Shown here in pieces: positions 1-8,511 of a DNA stretch of 64,000 nt (position 1 is the first letter of the stretch; the number at the start of each line of letters is the position of its first letter). Origin of the DNA: Candidatus Poribacteria bacterium (GTDB lineage Bacteria; Poribacteria; WGA-4E; WGA-3G); assembly GCA_028818705.1 (NCBI GenBank), contig JAPPNJ010000011.1, forward strand, positions 26,464 to 90,463. The letters run 5' to 3'. The position numbers were made by a program, and so were the translations under genes. The notes below the pieces were generated by a model, which saw only the letters and a program-made list of their open reading frames with translations, made no database searches and was not told the origin of the DNA.

Positions 1-1
1 G

Positions 2-137
2 GCAATTTGTCGTGACAAGCCTCTAACAAATCCACATCTATATCACGACCTCTGAGATCCCCGCGGCTTTTGAAAAGAGGACTTTTCTCACAAAAAATTA
101 ATAAAGTCCCACAGTATTCTGCAATTTCCAAGCAAGA
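2..137 (-). other. Possible partial reading frame at left edge
   Basis: On the minus strand one frame stays open for about 45 codons from a stop near base 138 to the window edge. It has no ATG. Its predicted residues (for example SRGDLRGRDIDVDLLEA) look more protein-like than random, but I recognise no family. It may be a broken gene continuing outside the window, or chance. Confidence 0.15.
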
Positions 138-168
138 TCAACAATTTTTATGGATATAACACGACGCC

Positions 169-222
169 GATATCAACGAGGATGGCGTAGCCAATACCGC
201 TGACCTTGTTCTGGCCGTCTGA
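169..222 (+). pseudogene. Relic EF-hand / dockerin-type repeat
   Basis: The plus strand reads DINEDGVANTADLVLAV followed by TGA. This is the calcium-loop-plus-helix pattern of a type I dockerin or EF-hand repeat and resembles the intact dockerin of the LRR protein at 49142-51286. A stop codon lies three codons upstream, so only one isolated repeat survives. It is probably the tail of a decayed secreted-protein gene. The rest of 1-399 holds nothing else I can name. Confidence 0.4.
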
Positions 223-399
223 TTTATACGGGGGTTGGGAATTTAGGGGGTTAAATATAACGAAACACTCTCACTGCAAGACATTTTCAGCAAAATATTC
301 TGTTTGCGTAAGCCCTGTAATGGTTAAATGAGAGATAGCCCCAACCAACACTTGGTAGATTGTAGCTACAAACACTATGCAGAAACGCTTGCTGTCATC

Positions 400-1161
400 T
401 TATGCAGGTTTAACCGCCTCCACCTTAACACTGGCGACCTCCACCTGACGCATTTTCGCGTAGGCTGATTTACTGAGAACCTGAACGTTCTCAAATCCAG
501 CCTGACGCATCGAATCTAAATATTGGTTTTCAGGTAACGCACCTGAAATACAACTCACCCATGCGCTTACTGCGGCTCTCGCCCATCTGGGCATGTTGTT
601 GGCGACCATGTCGGACACCACCAATTTACCGCCCGGTTTAAGGACGCGGTAGGCTTCTTCAAACACCTTATTCTTATCCGGCGACAGACAGATCACGCAA
701 TTGGAGATGATCCAATCCACACTTTCATCTTCAACCGGCATAGATTCGATCTCACCCAGACGGAAATCAACATTCTTCGCGCCAGCCTCCTCGGCGTTCC
801 GTCGCGCTCTCTCAATCATCTCAGGGGTCATATCGATGCCTATCGCCCTGCCACTTTCACCGACAAGGTGCGATGCGAGTAACACATCAATCCCGGCACC
901 CGATCCGAGATCAACCACAACGTCGCCCTCTTGCACATCCATATATTCCAGTGGATTCCCACAACCAAAGGAATGTTCAGCAGCATCAGTGGGAATGCTG
1001 GAAATCTGTGCTTCGGTGTAACCATTCTTTTCTGCGGGACTATCCGTCTTGGTGTCCGGACAGCAGGTAAGTGATGAACAGCACGATTCATCGGTTTTTA
1101 TTCTGTCGGCATAATGCTGACGAACAGATTCTTTAATTTGCTTTACATCTTGAGACTTCAT
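400..1161 (-). CDS. arsM: Arsenite S-adenosylmethionine methyltransferase
   Basis: A 253-residue class I SAM-dependent methyltransferase of the ArsM type, which methylates arsenite in the cytoplasm. The SAM loop DLGSGAGID lies at about residues 84-92. The cysteines expected of ArsM are present: the N-terminal CCSSLTCC (27-34), FGCGNP (C67), SNCVICLS (C155) and SCISGA (C204). The ATG is preceded by GGAGG at good spacing. No arsR or other ars gene is adjacent, so it appears to stand alone. Family assignment is strong; activity is inferred from the conserved cysteines. Confidence 0.9.
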   Translation of the reverse strand: MKSQDVKQIKESVRQHYADRIKTDESCCSSLTCCPDTKTDSPAEKNGYTEAQISSIPTDAAEHSFGCGNPLEYMDVQEGDVVVDLGSGAGIDVLLASHLVGESGRAIGIDMTPEMIERARRNAEEAGAKNVDFRLGEIESMPVEDESVDWIISNCVICLSPDKNKVFEEAYRVLKPGGKLVVSDMVANNMPRWARAAVSAWVSCISGALPENQYLDSMRQAGFENVQVLSKSAYAKMRQVEVASVKVEAVKPA

Positions 1162-1225
1162 AATTTTCCTCCAAAGTGAGGTATTGTTATTTTTTTAAGA
1201 CAACCAATTCGTGGTGAGAATCTGG

Positions 1226-2641
1226 CTATAAACACCACGCATAAGGACCAGGACCTGTCCGACGAACCATTTCGGCGATCTGCTGGCGCATCTGCGCGAT
1301 GCGGTTCTGGTGTTCCGGACGATCAACAACGTTTTGCATTTCGCCCGGGTCGGTCTTTAGGTCGTACAGTTCATCAATATCGAAGCGGTTTTGAACATAT
1401 TTCCAGTCTCCATCTTTTACCATCACGTGAGCCGCCAACTCCTCTGGCGCGTCGGCGTTGTGATAGATTGCATCAAGGCTGGCGATTTCGGCGAAGATCG
1501 GTTGATGTTCAGGTTCCTGCCCGTTCAAAATCGCCTCCGCAACGGATCTCCCATCAATCGGCGTTTCTGGTGCTTGACTCGCGAAACTCAGCAAAGTCGG
1601 CATCAGATCCACGCCAGCCAGAGGGGTTGTGACCCGAAAACCTGAAGGTAAATGGTTCTGCCATGAGATCAGACACGGCACCCGCACCGAAGCCTCATAC
1701 ATCAAACACTTCTCGGTATAACCGTGGTCACCGAGCAACTCACCGTGATCACTCATAAAGGCGACAACCGTATTTGTTCCTTCAAGTGCCTTCAGTAGCC
1801 TTCCAACTTGATCGTCAATGTGCGTGATTAAGGCGTAATAGTAAGTCATCATTCGGCGGAATTCATTGTCGGTCACCGTTGAAGGGATACGAAATTTTCC
1901 TCGCTTCTGAAATTCGGGCTTCTCGTCGAGGGGATCGCGCAACGAGTCAGGTAGTGGCATCTCTTCTTCGCGATAGCGTCCCGGCAGGTCGGGTGGCACC
2001 AAGACAAGTGGGTGAGGGTCTTTGATACTCGCAAACAAGAAAAATGGGGCATCATCTTGCTGTTGAACAAATTCCAGTGCCCGGTCAATTGTCCAAGTTG
2101 TGCGTTGCTGTCGAGGATCCGTGATCGCGCCAAACGCCAGGATATTTCCGTACTGCGTCATTCCGGGTGCACCTGAGCGATATAAATTTTCCACACCCTC
2201 CGCATCAAAATAATCGAACAGCGGATCTGGATGGTCCCCGAGATAACGATAGGTAGACCAGAAATCGGTAAATCCGTGTTGTGGGCGATGGTCGTCTCCC
2301 AAGTGCCACGGTCCAACAATACCACAGCGATAGCCAGCACGTTTGAGCACATCCCCGATAGTCGTCCGGTCGTGAGGTAGGTAGCCGCCGAACTCGTCCA
2401 TCCTTTCGGGTCCATAATTTCGCAGCTGTAAGTGGGCATGCGGATAGAGTCCAGTCAACCAACTCGCTCGCGCCGGTGAACAGACAGGAGACGCACAGTA
2501 AGCGTTTTCAAAGCAGACACCGTTCGCTGCCAACCGATCCAGATGGGGTGTCTGAACGACCGGGCTACCAGCGAATCCGGCTGCGTCCCACCGCATCTGA
2601 TCACACATAATGAGTACGATATTGGGTCGAGATGTTGTCAT
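1226..2641 (-). CDS. Type I sulfatase (arylsulfatase family)
   Basis: An alkaline-phosphatase-fold sulfatase that hydrolyses sulfate esters. I chose the internal ATG (MTTSRPNIVLIMCDQ), because the 14 upstream residues of the longest ORF do not belong to the fold. The modification motif CSPAR (C54) would give the catalytic formylglycine, and the metal-binding DQ pair is at residues 14-15. A second metal/active-site region reads MSDHGELLGDHG. No signal peptide is visible, so it may be cytoplasmic. The substrate is unknown. It lies upstream of arsM on the same strand, with a 64-base gap and no sign of a shared function. Confidence 0.88.
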   Translation of the reverse strand: MTTSRPNIVLIMCDQMRWDAAGFAGSPVVQTPHLDRLAANGVCFENAYCASPVCSPARASWLTGLYPHAHLQLRNYGPERMDEFGGYLPHDRTTIGDVLKRAGYRCGIVGPWHLGDDHRPQHGFTDFWSTYRYLGDHPDPLFDYFDAEGVENLYRSGAPGMTQYGNILAFGAITDPRQQRTTWTIDRALEFVQQQDDAPFFLFASIKDPHPLVLVPPDLPGRYREEEMPLPDSLRDPLDEKPEFQKRGKFRIPSTVTDNEFRRMMTYYYALITHIDDQVGRLLKALEGTNTVVAFMSDHGELLGDHGYTEKCLMYEASVRVPCLISWQNHLPSGFRVTTPLAGVDLMPTLLSFASQAPETPIDGRSVAEAILNGQEPEHQPIFAEIASLDAIYHNADAPEELAAHVMVKDGDWKYVQNRFDIDELYDLKTDPGEMQNVVDRPEHQNRIAQMRQQIAEMVRRTGPGPYAWCL

Positions 2642-2716
2642 CACTTTAAAACGGCTATGTGAGAGGGCATGAAAAATGTTCAAACCTTCGTCAGATTAAT
2701 GTAGTATGTGTCACTT

Positions 2717-3439
2717 CTATTTCATTGCGTAATCTACTGTTACCAAAGCACTAACCTTCTTAGATATGGAGGAGACATCATCAGTACTCTTCTCGGAAAT
2801 ACCACTCGAATCTGCAGAGCGTACGCTGAACACGCCCTGACGCGCAGCACGGAGCGAACCGAGGTTCACGCCGCTCCCTTCAGCCAACGTTTTGGCCCGT
2901 TCTCGCGCATCCTTAGTCGCTTCTACCAGCAACTGACTCTTTAACGCATTCACTTGCGTATAATAGTAACTCGGCATTCCTGAACGTAGGGCTATGCCTT
3001 CTCCGAGCAGCGAAGCAATTGCTGTAGATAGCTTTGATATGTTATGTACGTCCCTTGATTTAACCCCAATTCCCTGCGAAAGCTCAAAGAATTCTATCTC
3101 ATTTGTTTCATGCCCATTTTCTGCCCTTCTCCTGCGCTCATTTACAGAGACCGCGCGAATTCTTATCTCCTCAGCTTCCACCTGGTTGTTCTGTAAAAAA
3201 TTTAATACTTTCTCCCGGTGTTCAGCAAGAACAGTGTACGCTTCTGCCATATTTCTATCTCTTGCTTTGACTGTAATGTACCATATCACCATATCTGACT
3301 CGACTGAGATCTCGGCATATCCCCTCACCTTAATAATTTGGTGAGACATTCGTATATCTCGCATCGCATCTGTAACAAGGTAAGTCGAAATCACGAGTCC
3401 AAGAGCGAGTATGAGACCAAATGGTATAAATCCTTTCAT
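2717..3439 (-). CDS. SIMPL domain (DUF541) protein
   Basis: A 240-residue protein with an N-terminal hydrophobic segment (about residues 4-25) that serves as a signal anchor or signal peptide, followed by a SIMPL/DUF541 domain. Typical features are the opening IKVRGYAEISVESDMV, a middle part with many basic and acidic residues, and the conserved region around residues 160-195 (QLLVEATKDARERAKTLAEGSG). SIMPL proteins are extracytoplasmic, and their molecular role is poorly defined; some affect oxidative stress or signalling. The gene sits between the NTF2-like and sulfatase genes on the same strand. The family call is firm and the function is open. Confidence 0.85.
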   Translation of the reverse strand: MKGFIPFGLILALGLVISTYLVTDAMRDIRMSHQIIKVRGYAEISVESDMVIWYITVKARDRNMAEAYTVLAEHREKVLNFLQNNQVEAEEIRIRAVSVNERRRRAENGHETNEIEFFELSQGIGVKSRDVHNISKLSTAIASLLGEGIALRSGMPSYYYTQVNALKSQLLVEATKDARERAKTLAEGSGVNLGSLRAARQGVFSVRSADSSGISEKSTDDVSSISKKVSALVTVDYAMK

Positions 3440-3492
3440 GTTACGTATACCTCCTCAATGAATGCGAACTTCAATATTTTGACCGCTGTCTA

Positions 3493-3876
3493 TTATGGTG
3501 CGAAACTCGATCGGAGTTTGATACCCCAGCGTCCCGCTTCGTAGGTTAAGACATAGAGCGATTCATAGGAGGCAATGACCGAGCCATCGGCGCGATAGCG
3601 TGTGAACTGCGTATCAACATGGACTTTGGACTCCGAGATGTGGACAATGTTACGTCTGTCCCAAGCACTGTGGTGCCAACCCCTTGCAGTTAGGTTGGTT
3701 CTCATTCTCTCCGCATCCTGCTCACCCGGTTTGTTGAGTATTCGCATGTTCCCAGAAGCGAGACGGTAGTGCGGAAAGTGAAACGTTTTTTCCCATGCGA
3801 TTATATCAAGACGATTGAAAGCCGCCATCCACGTGTCAAGAACTTCTATAACTTCAGCTTCGATTGTTTCTTTCAT
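3493..3876 (-). CDS. NTF2-like (SnoaL-type) small protein
   Basis: About 127 residues from the preferred start MKETIEAEV. The ATG at 3874-3876 follows GAGGTG at proper spacing, whereas the longer ORF start has no such site. The cone-shaped NTF2-like fold is suggested by the N-terminal helix (VLDTWMAAFNRLDIIAWEKTF) and later strands ending in the pattern W-x-IKLRSSF. Such proteins are binding proteins or isomerase-like enzymes of very varied function. No catalytic residues can be assigned. It is probably transcribed with the downstream SIMPL gene. Confidence 0.6.
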   Translation of the reverse strand: MKETIEAEVIEVLDTWMAAFNRLDIIAWEKTFHFPHYRLASGNMRILNKPGEQDAERMRTNLTARGWHHSAWDRRNIVHISESKVHVDTQFTRYRADGSVIASYESLYVLTYEAGRWGIKLRSSFAP

Positions 3877-4007
3877 TTTTTTCACCTCAGGTAATTTTAT
3901 CAAATTCGGGACGTTTCATTGGGACACGGATGCCCTGCCTAAGATCGTTTATTTTAACATAGATATCCTATCCATGCAAACAATAATTCTTGACGAAAGT
4001 TTGTTTT

Positions 4008-4183
4008 GTTGGGTTTCAACTGCGTTTCAACCCAACCTACTGACCACTAAACCCTGACCACCGAGAGCATTACGTAGGAATGCACCCTGAAAGGTTTGCG
4101 AAGCAAACCGCCCTGACCGCTGACTACTGACGACTGTCCGCTAACTCACTGGCACAATCTAACAGATTATGCTACAATGGTCG
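4008..4183. repeat. Cluster of intergenic inverted repeats (3877-4218 gap)
   Basis: The gap of about 340 bases between divergent genes holds no convincing gene. It has a GTTGGGTT/AACCCAAC hairpin (4008-4036), a perfect 7-bp hairpin GGTTTGC-GAA-GCAAACC (4093-4109), short CTGAC-type degenerate repeats (4061-4140) and a module with the core AATCTAACAGATT (from 4151). That module recurs with one mismatch over about 26 bases near 55051. These look like interspersed repetitive DNA. Confidence 0.6.
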
Positions 4184-4218
4184 TAAATTGGGTAGGGAAT
4201 GGAGCATCGTAAGTATCT

Positions 4219-5585
4219 ATGAACATTGTCTTTCTATTTTCAGATGAACACGCCGGTACTGTGATGGGGAATAGTGGGCATCCCGTTGTCCAGACGCCAC
4301 ATCTTGATCGCCTCGCCGAGCAGAGTTACACATTCGACAACGCTTATTGCAATTATCCAATCTGTACACCTTCACGCCTATCTATGCTCACTGGACGCTA
4401 TCCGCATCAGATTGAAGCGTGGGATTTGGCGGCAATTGCTGATGGGCAGCAGCACCAGACATGGGGCGACTATTTGACGGAGGCGGGTTATGAGACTGTG
4501 TTATGCGGACGAACGCATTTCAACGGGTCGGATCGACTGCTCGGCTTCTCCCATCGCTTGTTGGATGATCTGCCCCGGTGGTGTCGCTCAACGGGGCGTC
4601 CACCACGGCGTACGCCCGACGAACGTCGAGGTTCTAATTCGCACGTTACCGAATGCGGACCGGGAGACCACGAACACACGAGATACGACAGAAACGTCAC
4701 GAACTTGGCAGTAGACTTCCTTAATCAGAAAGCAGATGCGTCAGATGATAACCCTTTCCTCCTCTACTGCGGATTCATGAACCCACACTACTGATTGCAC
4801 CGCCCGAATTCTATTCACAGTACGACCCGGACACGCTTGAACTACCCGCCACGTGGAACGAACCGCTCGAATCTCAACATCCCATAATCCAACACCACCG
4901 TTGGGCGTGGCGAAACGAGATTCCACCACCTGAAGCAACTGTGCGTTGTGCGTTGGCTTCGTATTACGCACTTGTTTCGACTCTCGATGCTGAGATTGGA
5001 CGGATACTTGAGGCAATTGACACGTCTCCGCTACGCGAAAATACGCTTGTCATCTACACCAGTGATCACGGTGAGATGGCAGGACACCACGGCATGTGGC
5101 AAAAACAGTGCTTCTACGAACCAGCAGTAAAAGTGCCACTCATGCTCCGCCTACCTTCGGGTGAGAACGGTCGCGTGGCACAAAACGTTTCTCTGGTAGA
5201 TGTCTTACCGACGCTGTTGGAGGTCGCAGGTCTGGAAACACCGCGCGATTTACCGGGGGACAGTCTGCTAGGAATAGCCCAACACCAATCAGACGAAACG
5301 ACACGTTCCGTCTTCTCAGAGTACCATCACATGGGTATGCTGAATGCCGGTTTTATGCTCAAGCGTGGAAATTACAAACTGTGTCATTACGTCGGGAGCG
5401 AATCGCAGCTGTTCAATGTGGATATTGATCCGTTAGAGAACGATGACTTGGCATCAAAGCCCGAATATGCAGCGACACGTAGTGAAATGGAAGTTGCCTT
5501 GCGTGCCGTTCTTGATCCAGAACGCGAAGATGCACGGGCAAAAGAGAATCAAAGCGTGCGTAGATTGAAACTTGGGGAGATCTAA
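4219..5585 (+). pseudogene. Sulfatase interrupted by a frameshift
   Basis: Two ORFs (4219-4794 and 4941-5585) are the halves of one type I sulfatase. The first carries the formylglycine motif CTPSR (C49) and ends at a TGA straight after GFMNPHY. Moving into the next frame near 4788-4791 restores the family sequence (LLIAPPEFYSQYDPD), which stays open through MRCALASYY, the TSDHGEMAGHHG region and the C-terminus. The total of 1367 bases is two over a multiple of three, fitting loss of one base. There is no slippery site or stimulatory structure. It is either a recent pseudogene or a sequencing/assembly error. The missing catalytic-core link would make the product inactive. Confidence 0.85.
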
Positions 5586-5588
5586 CTC

Positions 5589-6650
5589 TTAAACTTCGCC
5601 ATCCCAATAACTCAGGCTTGGGTCTTTACGGTAAATCTTCCCAACAACATAAGGCAACACTTTGTTGGAATCTGGATACTCGCTCACATCGTGGGGTGTA
5701 GTGGTGCCGAGTATAAATAACACAACCGCCGCATCGCTATTATTGACAAACTTATGCGCGCCGATTGTGCCGGGCGGAAAGGCGATGAAATCCCCTTCCC
5801 TTACCTCTGCATCGCCTCGTGGCGTTTTGAGCGTGCAGGTGCCTTCCATTACGTAGCACATCTCCTCACCGAAATTGTGAAAATGCATCGGGAAACTCAT
5901 CTTCCCCGGTAGGAGACGGATAACGCGATACCCCAAATTCTTGCCGCCGATAAGCGGGTCAATGTCTTTATCTTCAAAATCATAAGGGTGTGGTGCATTC
6001 TTATACTGCCACTCTATTTCATCAATGTGAATCCGATTGATGTAAATATCTCGCCGCGCTTGCAGGCAGTCAACGAGGTATTGACGCGCATCTTTAAAGA
6101 TGGAGTGCCCGTCGCCAACAAGAATCGTGTTGAAGCGAAGTCCCAAAATTTTACGCAGTTCAAGTGCCGCTTTAGGCGGATCAGCCAACTTTTCATCGGC
6201 GAGTAAAGTCAACGCACCCATCGGTTCGCCTACTACCAGATCTCCGAACAGAACAGCCCCTTTCTCTGGAAAGTAGAGTGCAATCTCGCCAGGGCTTTTT
6301 CCATAACTGAGATGAATGGCATGTAAACCTGGCACAATCGCCTCTCGGTCCTGAACAGTTCTTGTTGGCGTGATGCTCAACGCATCAGCATCCGCTTCAT
6401 GCACAATCACTTCGGCACCCGTCCGCTGCTGAAAAACAGCCGCTTCACGTTCATGATCCGCATTTGTCAGCACAATCAACTTCGCGCCGCCGAGTGCCGT
6501 TAGATGTTCATAGTCAGCATCGGACATCGGAACTGGGTCTATGAGAACATTGCCGTCAGGACGCACCCACAAATGCCCGTTAAAATCTACCTGCCGTTCA
6601 GGACTAAAGACACCCCAACTGTATATATCTTCAAAAATCAAGCGTTTCAT
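5589..6650 (-). CDS. Metallo-beta-lactamase-like / cupin fusion protein
   Basis: From the ATG at 6648-6650 (MKRLIFEDIYSW, preceded by GAGGGG) the protein has about 353 residues. The N-terminal half resembles a metallo-beta-lactamase fold, but the usual HxHxDH is replaced by LTNADHERE, and the later GDGHS may replace a metal ligand. The C-terminal half is a cupin: MHFHNFGEEMCYVMEG, then GDFIAFPPGTIGAHKF. The cupin histidines and glutamate are intact, so this half probably binds metal. The reaction is unknown. The gene overlaps the end of the lipoprotein gene upstream by 20 bases, suggesting co-transcription. Confidence 0.75.
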   Translation of the reverse strand: MKRLIFEDIYSWGVFSPERQVDFNGHLWVRPDGNVLIDPVPMSDADYEHLTALGGAKLIVLTNADHEREAAVFQQRTGAEVIVHEADADALSITPTRTVQDREAIVPGLHAIHLSYGKSPGEIALYFPEKGAVLFGDLVVGEPMGALTLLADEKLADPPKAALELRKILGLRFNTILVGDGHSIFKDARQYLVDCLQARRDIYINRIHIDEIEWQYKNAPHPYDFEDKDIDPLIGGKNLGYRVIRLLPGKMSFPMHFHNFGEEMCYVMEGTCTLKTPRGDAEVREGDFIAFPPGTIGAHKFVNNSDAAVVLFILGTTTPHDVSEYPDSNKVLPYVVGKIYRKDPSLSYWDGEV

Positions 6651-7194
6651 CTGTATGCCCCTCTGGGGACCCCTCCTTTGAGACAAGCCCGTAGACCTCA
6701 ATTTCGTGGACAAAGGCTCTACCTAACCGGACTCTCGATACGACTCTACCATGCATCGGATCAAACTCGCCTCGCATCTTTTCATCTTCGGTGGTACCAC
6801 TGATGTAGATGCGGAGTGCATCCGTTACAACACCACTAACACGCATTTGGACGACCGGACTCTCGTTATTTTGAACTTGCCGAATTGGGTGCCACCGTCC
6901 CTCACCTTCTAATTTTTCGTATATCATAAAGCTTGTGATGTTCGTCCCGCGGATGGTGATCCGATGAATTGCTTTTTGTGTCGGCAAGTTAAGATGAATC
7001 CACCGTCCGGCAGCGTATCCTCTCGTTTTTTCATCACCGTCTATCATTTCTGGGGCAGTGCAGGTGACCCCTTCCGTGACGGCATAGTTGTAATACTCCT
7101 GTGGTTCAAACAACATTTGCAATACCTTGGATTGGCACCCCGAAAAAAGTGCCACGGCGCAGAGCACTGGAAAGATAAAGAGGTAACGTCGCAT
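6631..7194 (-). CDS. Lipoprotein with discoidin-like (F5/8 type C-like) fold
   Basis: A 187-residue secreted lipoprotein. Residues 1-20 are a lipoprotein signal with lipobox FSGC, giving Cys20 as the acylated residue. The rest (EMIDGDEKTRG..., RWIHLNLPTQKAIHRITIRG, ALRIYISGT, VHEIEVYG) follows the pattern of coagulation-factor 5/8 C-type domains, in which a jelly-roll binds carbohydrate or surfaces. That fold call is from pattern only. The gene ends inside the start of the MBL-cupin gene, so the two are likely one transcript. Ligand unknown. Confidence 0.6.
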   Translation of the reverse strand: MRRYLFIFPVLCAVALFSGCQSKVLQMLFEPQEYYNYAVTEGVTCTAPEMIDGDEKTRGYAAGRWIHLNLPTQKAIHRITIRGTNITSFMIYEKLEGEGRWHPIRQVQNNESPVVQMRVSGVVTDALRIYISGTTEDEKMRGEFDPMHGRVVSRVRLGRAFVHEIEVYGLVSKEGSPEGHTDETLDF

Positions 7195-7280
7195 TTCTCT
7201 CCTCCCGTTATCCGTTCCCGTTTTTGTGGAATATTATAGCACACTTTTATTCTTCTTTGAACCCGAATTTTGCGAAAGCG

Positions 7281-7309
7281 TTGTTTTAAAATCGAAACTG
7301 CGATATAAT
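7281..7309 (+). promoter_or_regulatory. Candidate sigma70-type promoter
   Basis: TTGTTT and TATAAT are separated by 17 bases, about 95 bases upstream of the oxidoreductase start. The -10 box is perfect and the -35 box matches three of six positions. Predicted by eye only. Confidence 0.4.
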
Positions 7310-7403
7310 AATCCCTTACAAAAATGAGCCTCTAAATCATGGTCACAAAGTTGCGCGGTTTCCTATCGCGGCAGCCGAAATGGGTCTCACACAGGAGAAA
7401 ATT

Positions 7404-8441
7404 ATGTACAAAAGCGCGATTTTAGGATGTCGTGGACGTGCACGTGGACACGCACGCGCCTATGAACACGTCAAGGGCGGAAAACTCGCCGCTATTTGCG
7501 ATATGCAGGAAGATTTGCTCAACGATTTCGGCGAGGAATTCGGGATTGATGCCCGCTATACCGATCTCGACGAAATGCTTTCAAAGGAGAAGCCGGATAT
7601 GTTGCATATTGTCACCGCACCCGTGCTACGCGGCAGCAATGAACGCATCCGCTACCCACTAATGAACCAAGCCTCTGAGCACGGCGTGCCTGCTGCGATT
7701 GTCGAGAAACCGATCGCCGTCGAAAGCGAAGACTGGCGGCAGATATCCGAACTCGCTGAACACACTAAAACGAAATTCGTTGTCAACACACAACTCAATT
7801 TTCACCCGCAGAACCTCGCACTTAAGCGGGATGTCGCTGAAGGAAAAATCGGCGCAATCAAATTTATAGAAGCGAGCGCACGCAACCCGCCCGTTGATCA
7901 GGCACCACACGTCCTACAACTCGTGTCATCGTACATTGATAACTCCCGTCCAGTGCAAGTGCAAGGACAAATCTCTGGATCAGAACAACTCGATTCAGCG
8001 CAGCCTTCGCCCGCCAATGCCACAGCACTCGCAACCTACGCAAACGGTGTGCAAGTCTCGCTCGCATTCGGTCCGGTGGTGGCACCACGTGTGCTACCCG
8101 ACACCTCAAATAACAGGCACAAACGCGTCTGTGTGTTCGGCGAACAAGGGTTTGTTCACTGGCGATTCGAGAGTTGGGAACGCAATCTACCCGGAACCGG
8201 TTATGAAGGTGGTGACCTGAGCTACGGCGACCAAGATGTCATCGCGCAGGGCGGACTCACCGACGCAGTCTTCGAGTGGCTCGACGACGAGAGTAAGGTT
8301 CATCCGACGCATCTCAAGCAATCCCTCGCTGAGTTCAATTTGCTCTTGGGTATTTACTATAGCGGCTTGACGAACACTGTCGTCGAATTGCCGTTCGATC
8401 CGCCCGATGGCATGATTGACATGTTCCATGAACGCCTTTAG
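7404..8441 (+). CDS. Gfo/Idh/MocA-type NAD(P)-dependent oxidoreductase
   Basis: About 345 residues from MYKSAILGCRGRARGH; this ATG follows AGGAG, unlike the upstream ATG at 7380. The N-terminal Rossmann fold has a variant glycine-rich loop (GCRGRARGH) followed by AAICDMQ. The motif VEKPIAVESEDW is the typical EKP signature of the family, and a C-terminal alpha/beta domain follows. These enzymes oxidise or isomerise sugars and sugar derivatives in the cytoplasm, and are abundant in bacteria that degrade complex carbohydrates. The substrate cannot be told from sequence. The neighbour 70 bases downstream is a cysteine desulfurase with no evident link. Confidence 0.85.
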   Translation: MYKSAILGCRGRARGHARAYEHVKGGKLAAICDMQEDLLNDFGEEFGIDARYTDLDEMLSKEKPDMLHIVTAPVLRGSNERIRYPLMNQASEHGVPAAIVEKPIAVESEDWRQISELAEHTKTKFVVNTQLNFHPQNLALKRDVAEGKIGAIKFIEASARNPPVDQAPHVLQLVSSYIDNSRPVQVQGQISGSEQLDSAQPSPANATALATYANGVQVSLAFGPVVAPRVLPDTSNNRHKRVCVFGEQGFVHWRFESWERNLPGTGYEGGDLSYGDQDVIAQGGLTDAVFEWLDDESKVHPTHLKQSLAEFNLLLGIYYSGLTNTVVELPFDPPDGMIDMFHERL

Positions 8442-8466
8442 CTATATTCATTGCCATCCCGAAATT

Positions 8467-8492
8467 GTAGGGCGAGGTCCCTGTGCCTCGCC
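8467..8492. repeat. GGCGAGG hairpin repeat in 5' leader
   Basis: A GTAGG prefix followed by the inverted repeat GGCGAGG...CCTCGCC. It is one member of a family found at many gene boundaries here (see 10292, 14027, 14116, 22579, 57913). It lies between the oxidoreductase stop and the desulfurase start, so the extra N-terminal residues in the longest ORF are only translated repeat. Confidence 0.75.
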
Positions 8493-8511
8493 ACCCCAAA
8501 AGGACCAGATC

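Noticed and set aside
4780-4800. Programmed ribosomal frameshift in the sulfatase
   Set aside because: No heptameric slippery sequence or downstream stem is visible at the site; a one-base loss explains the change more simply.
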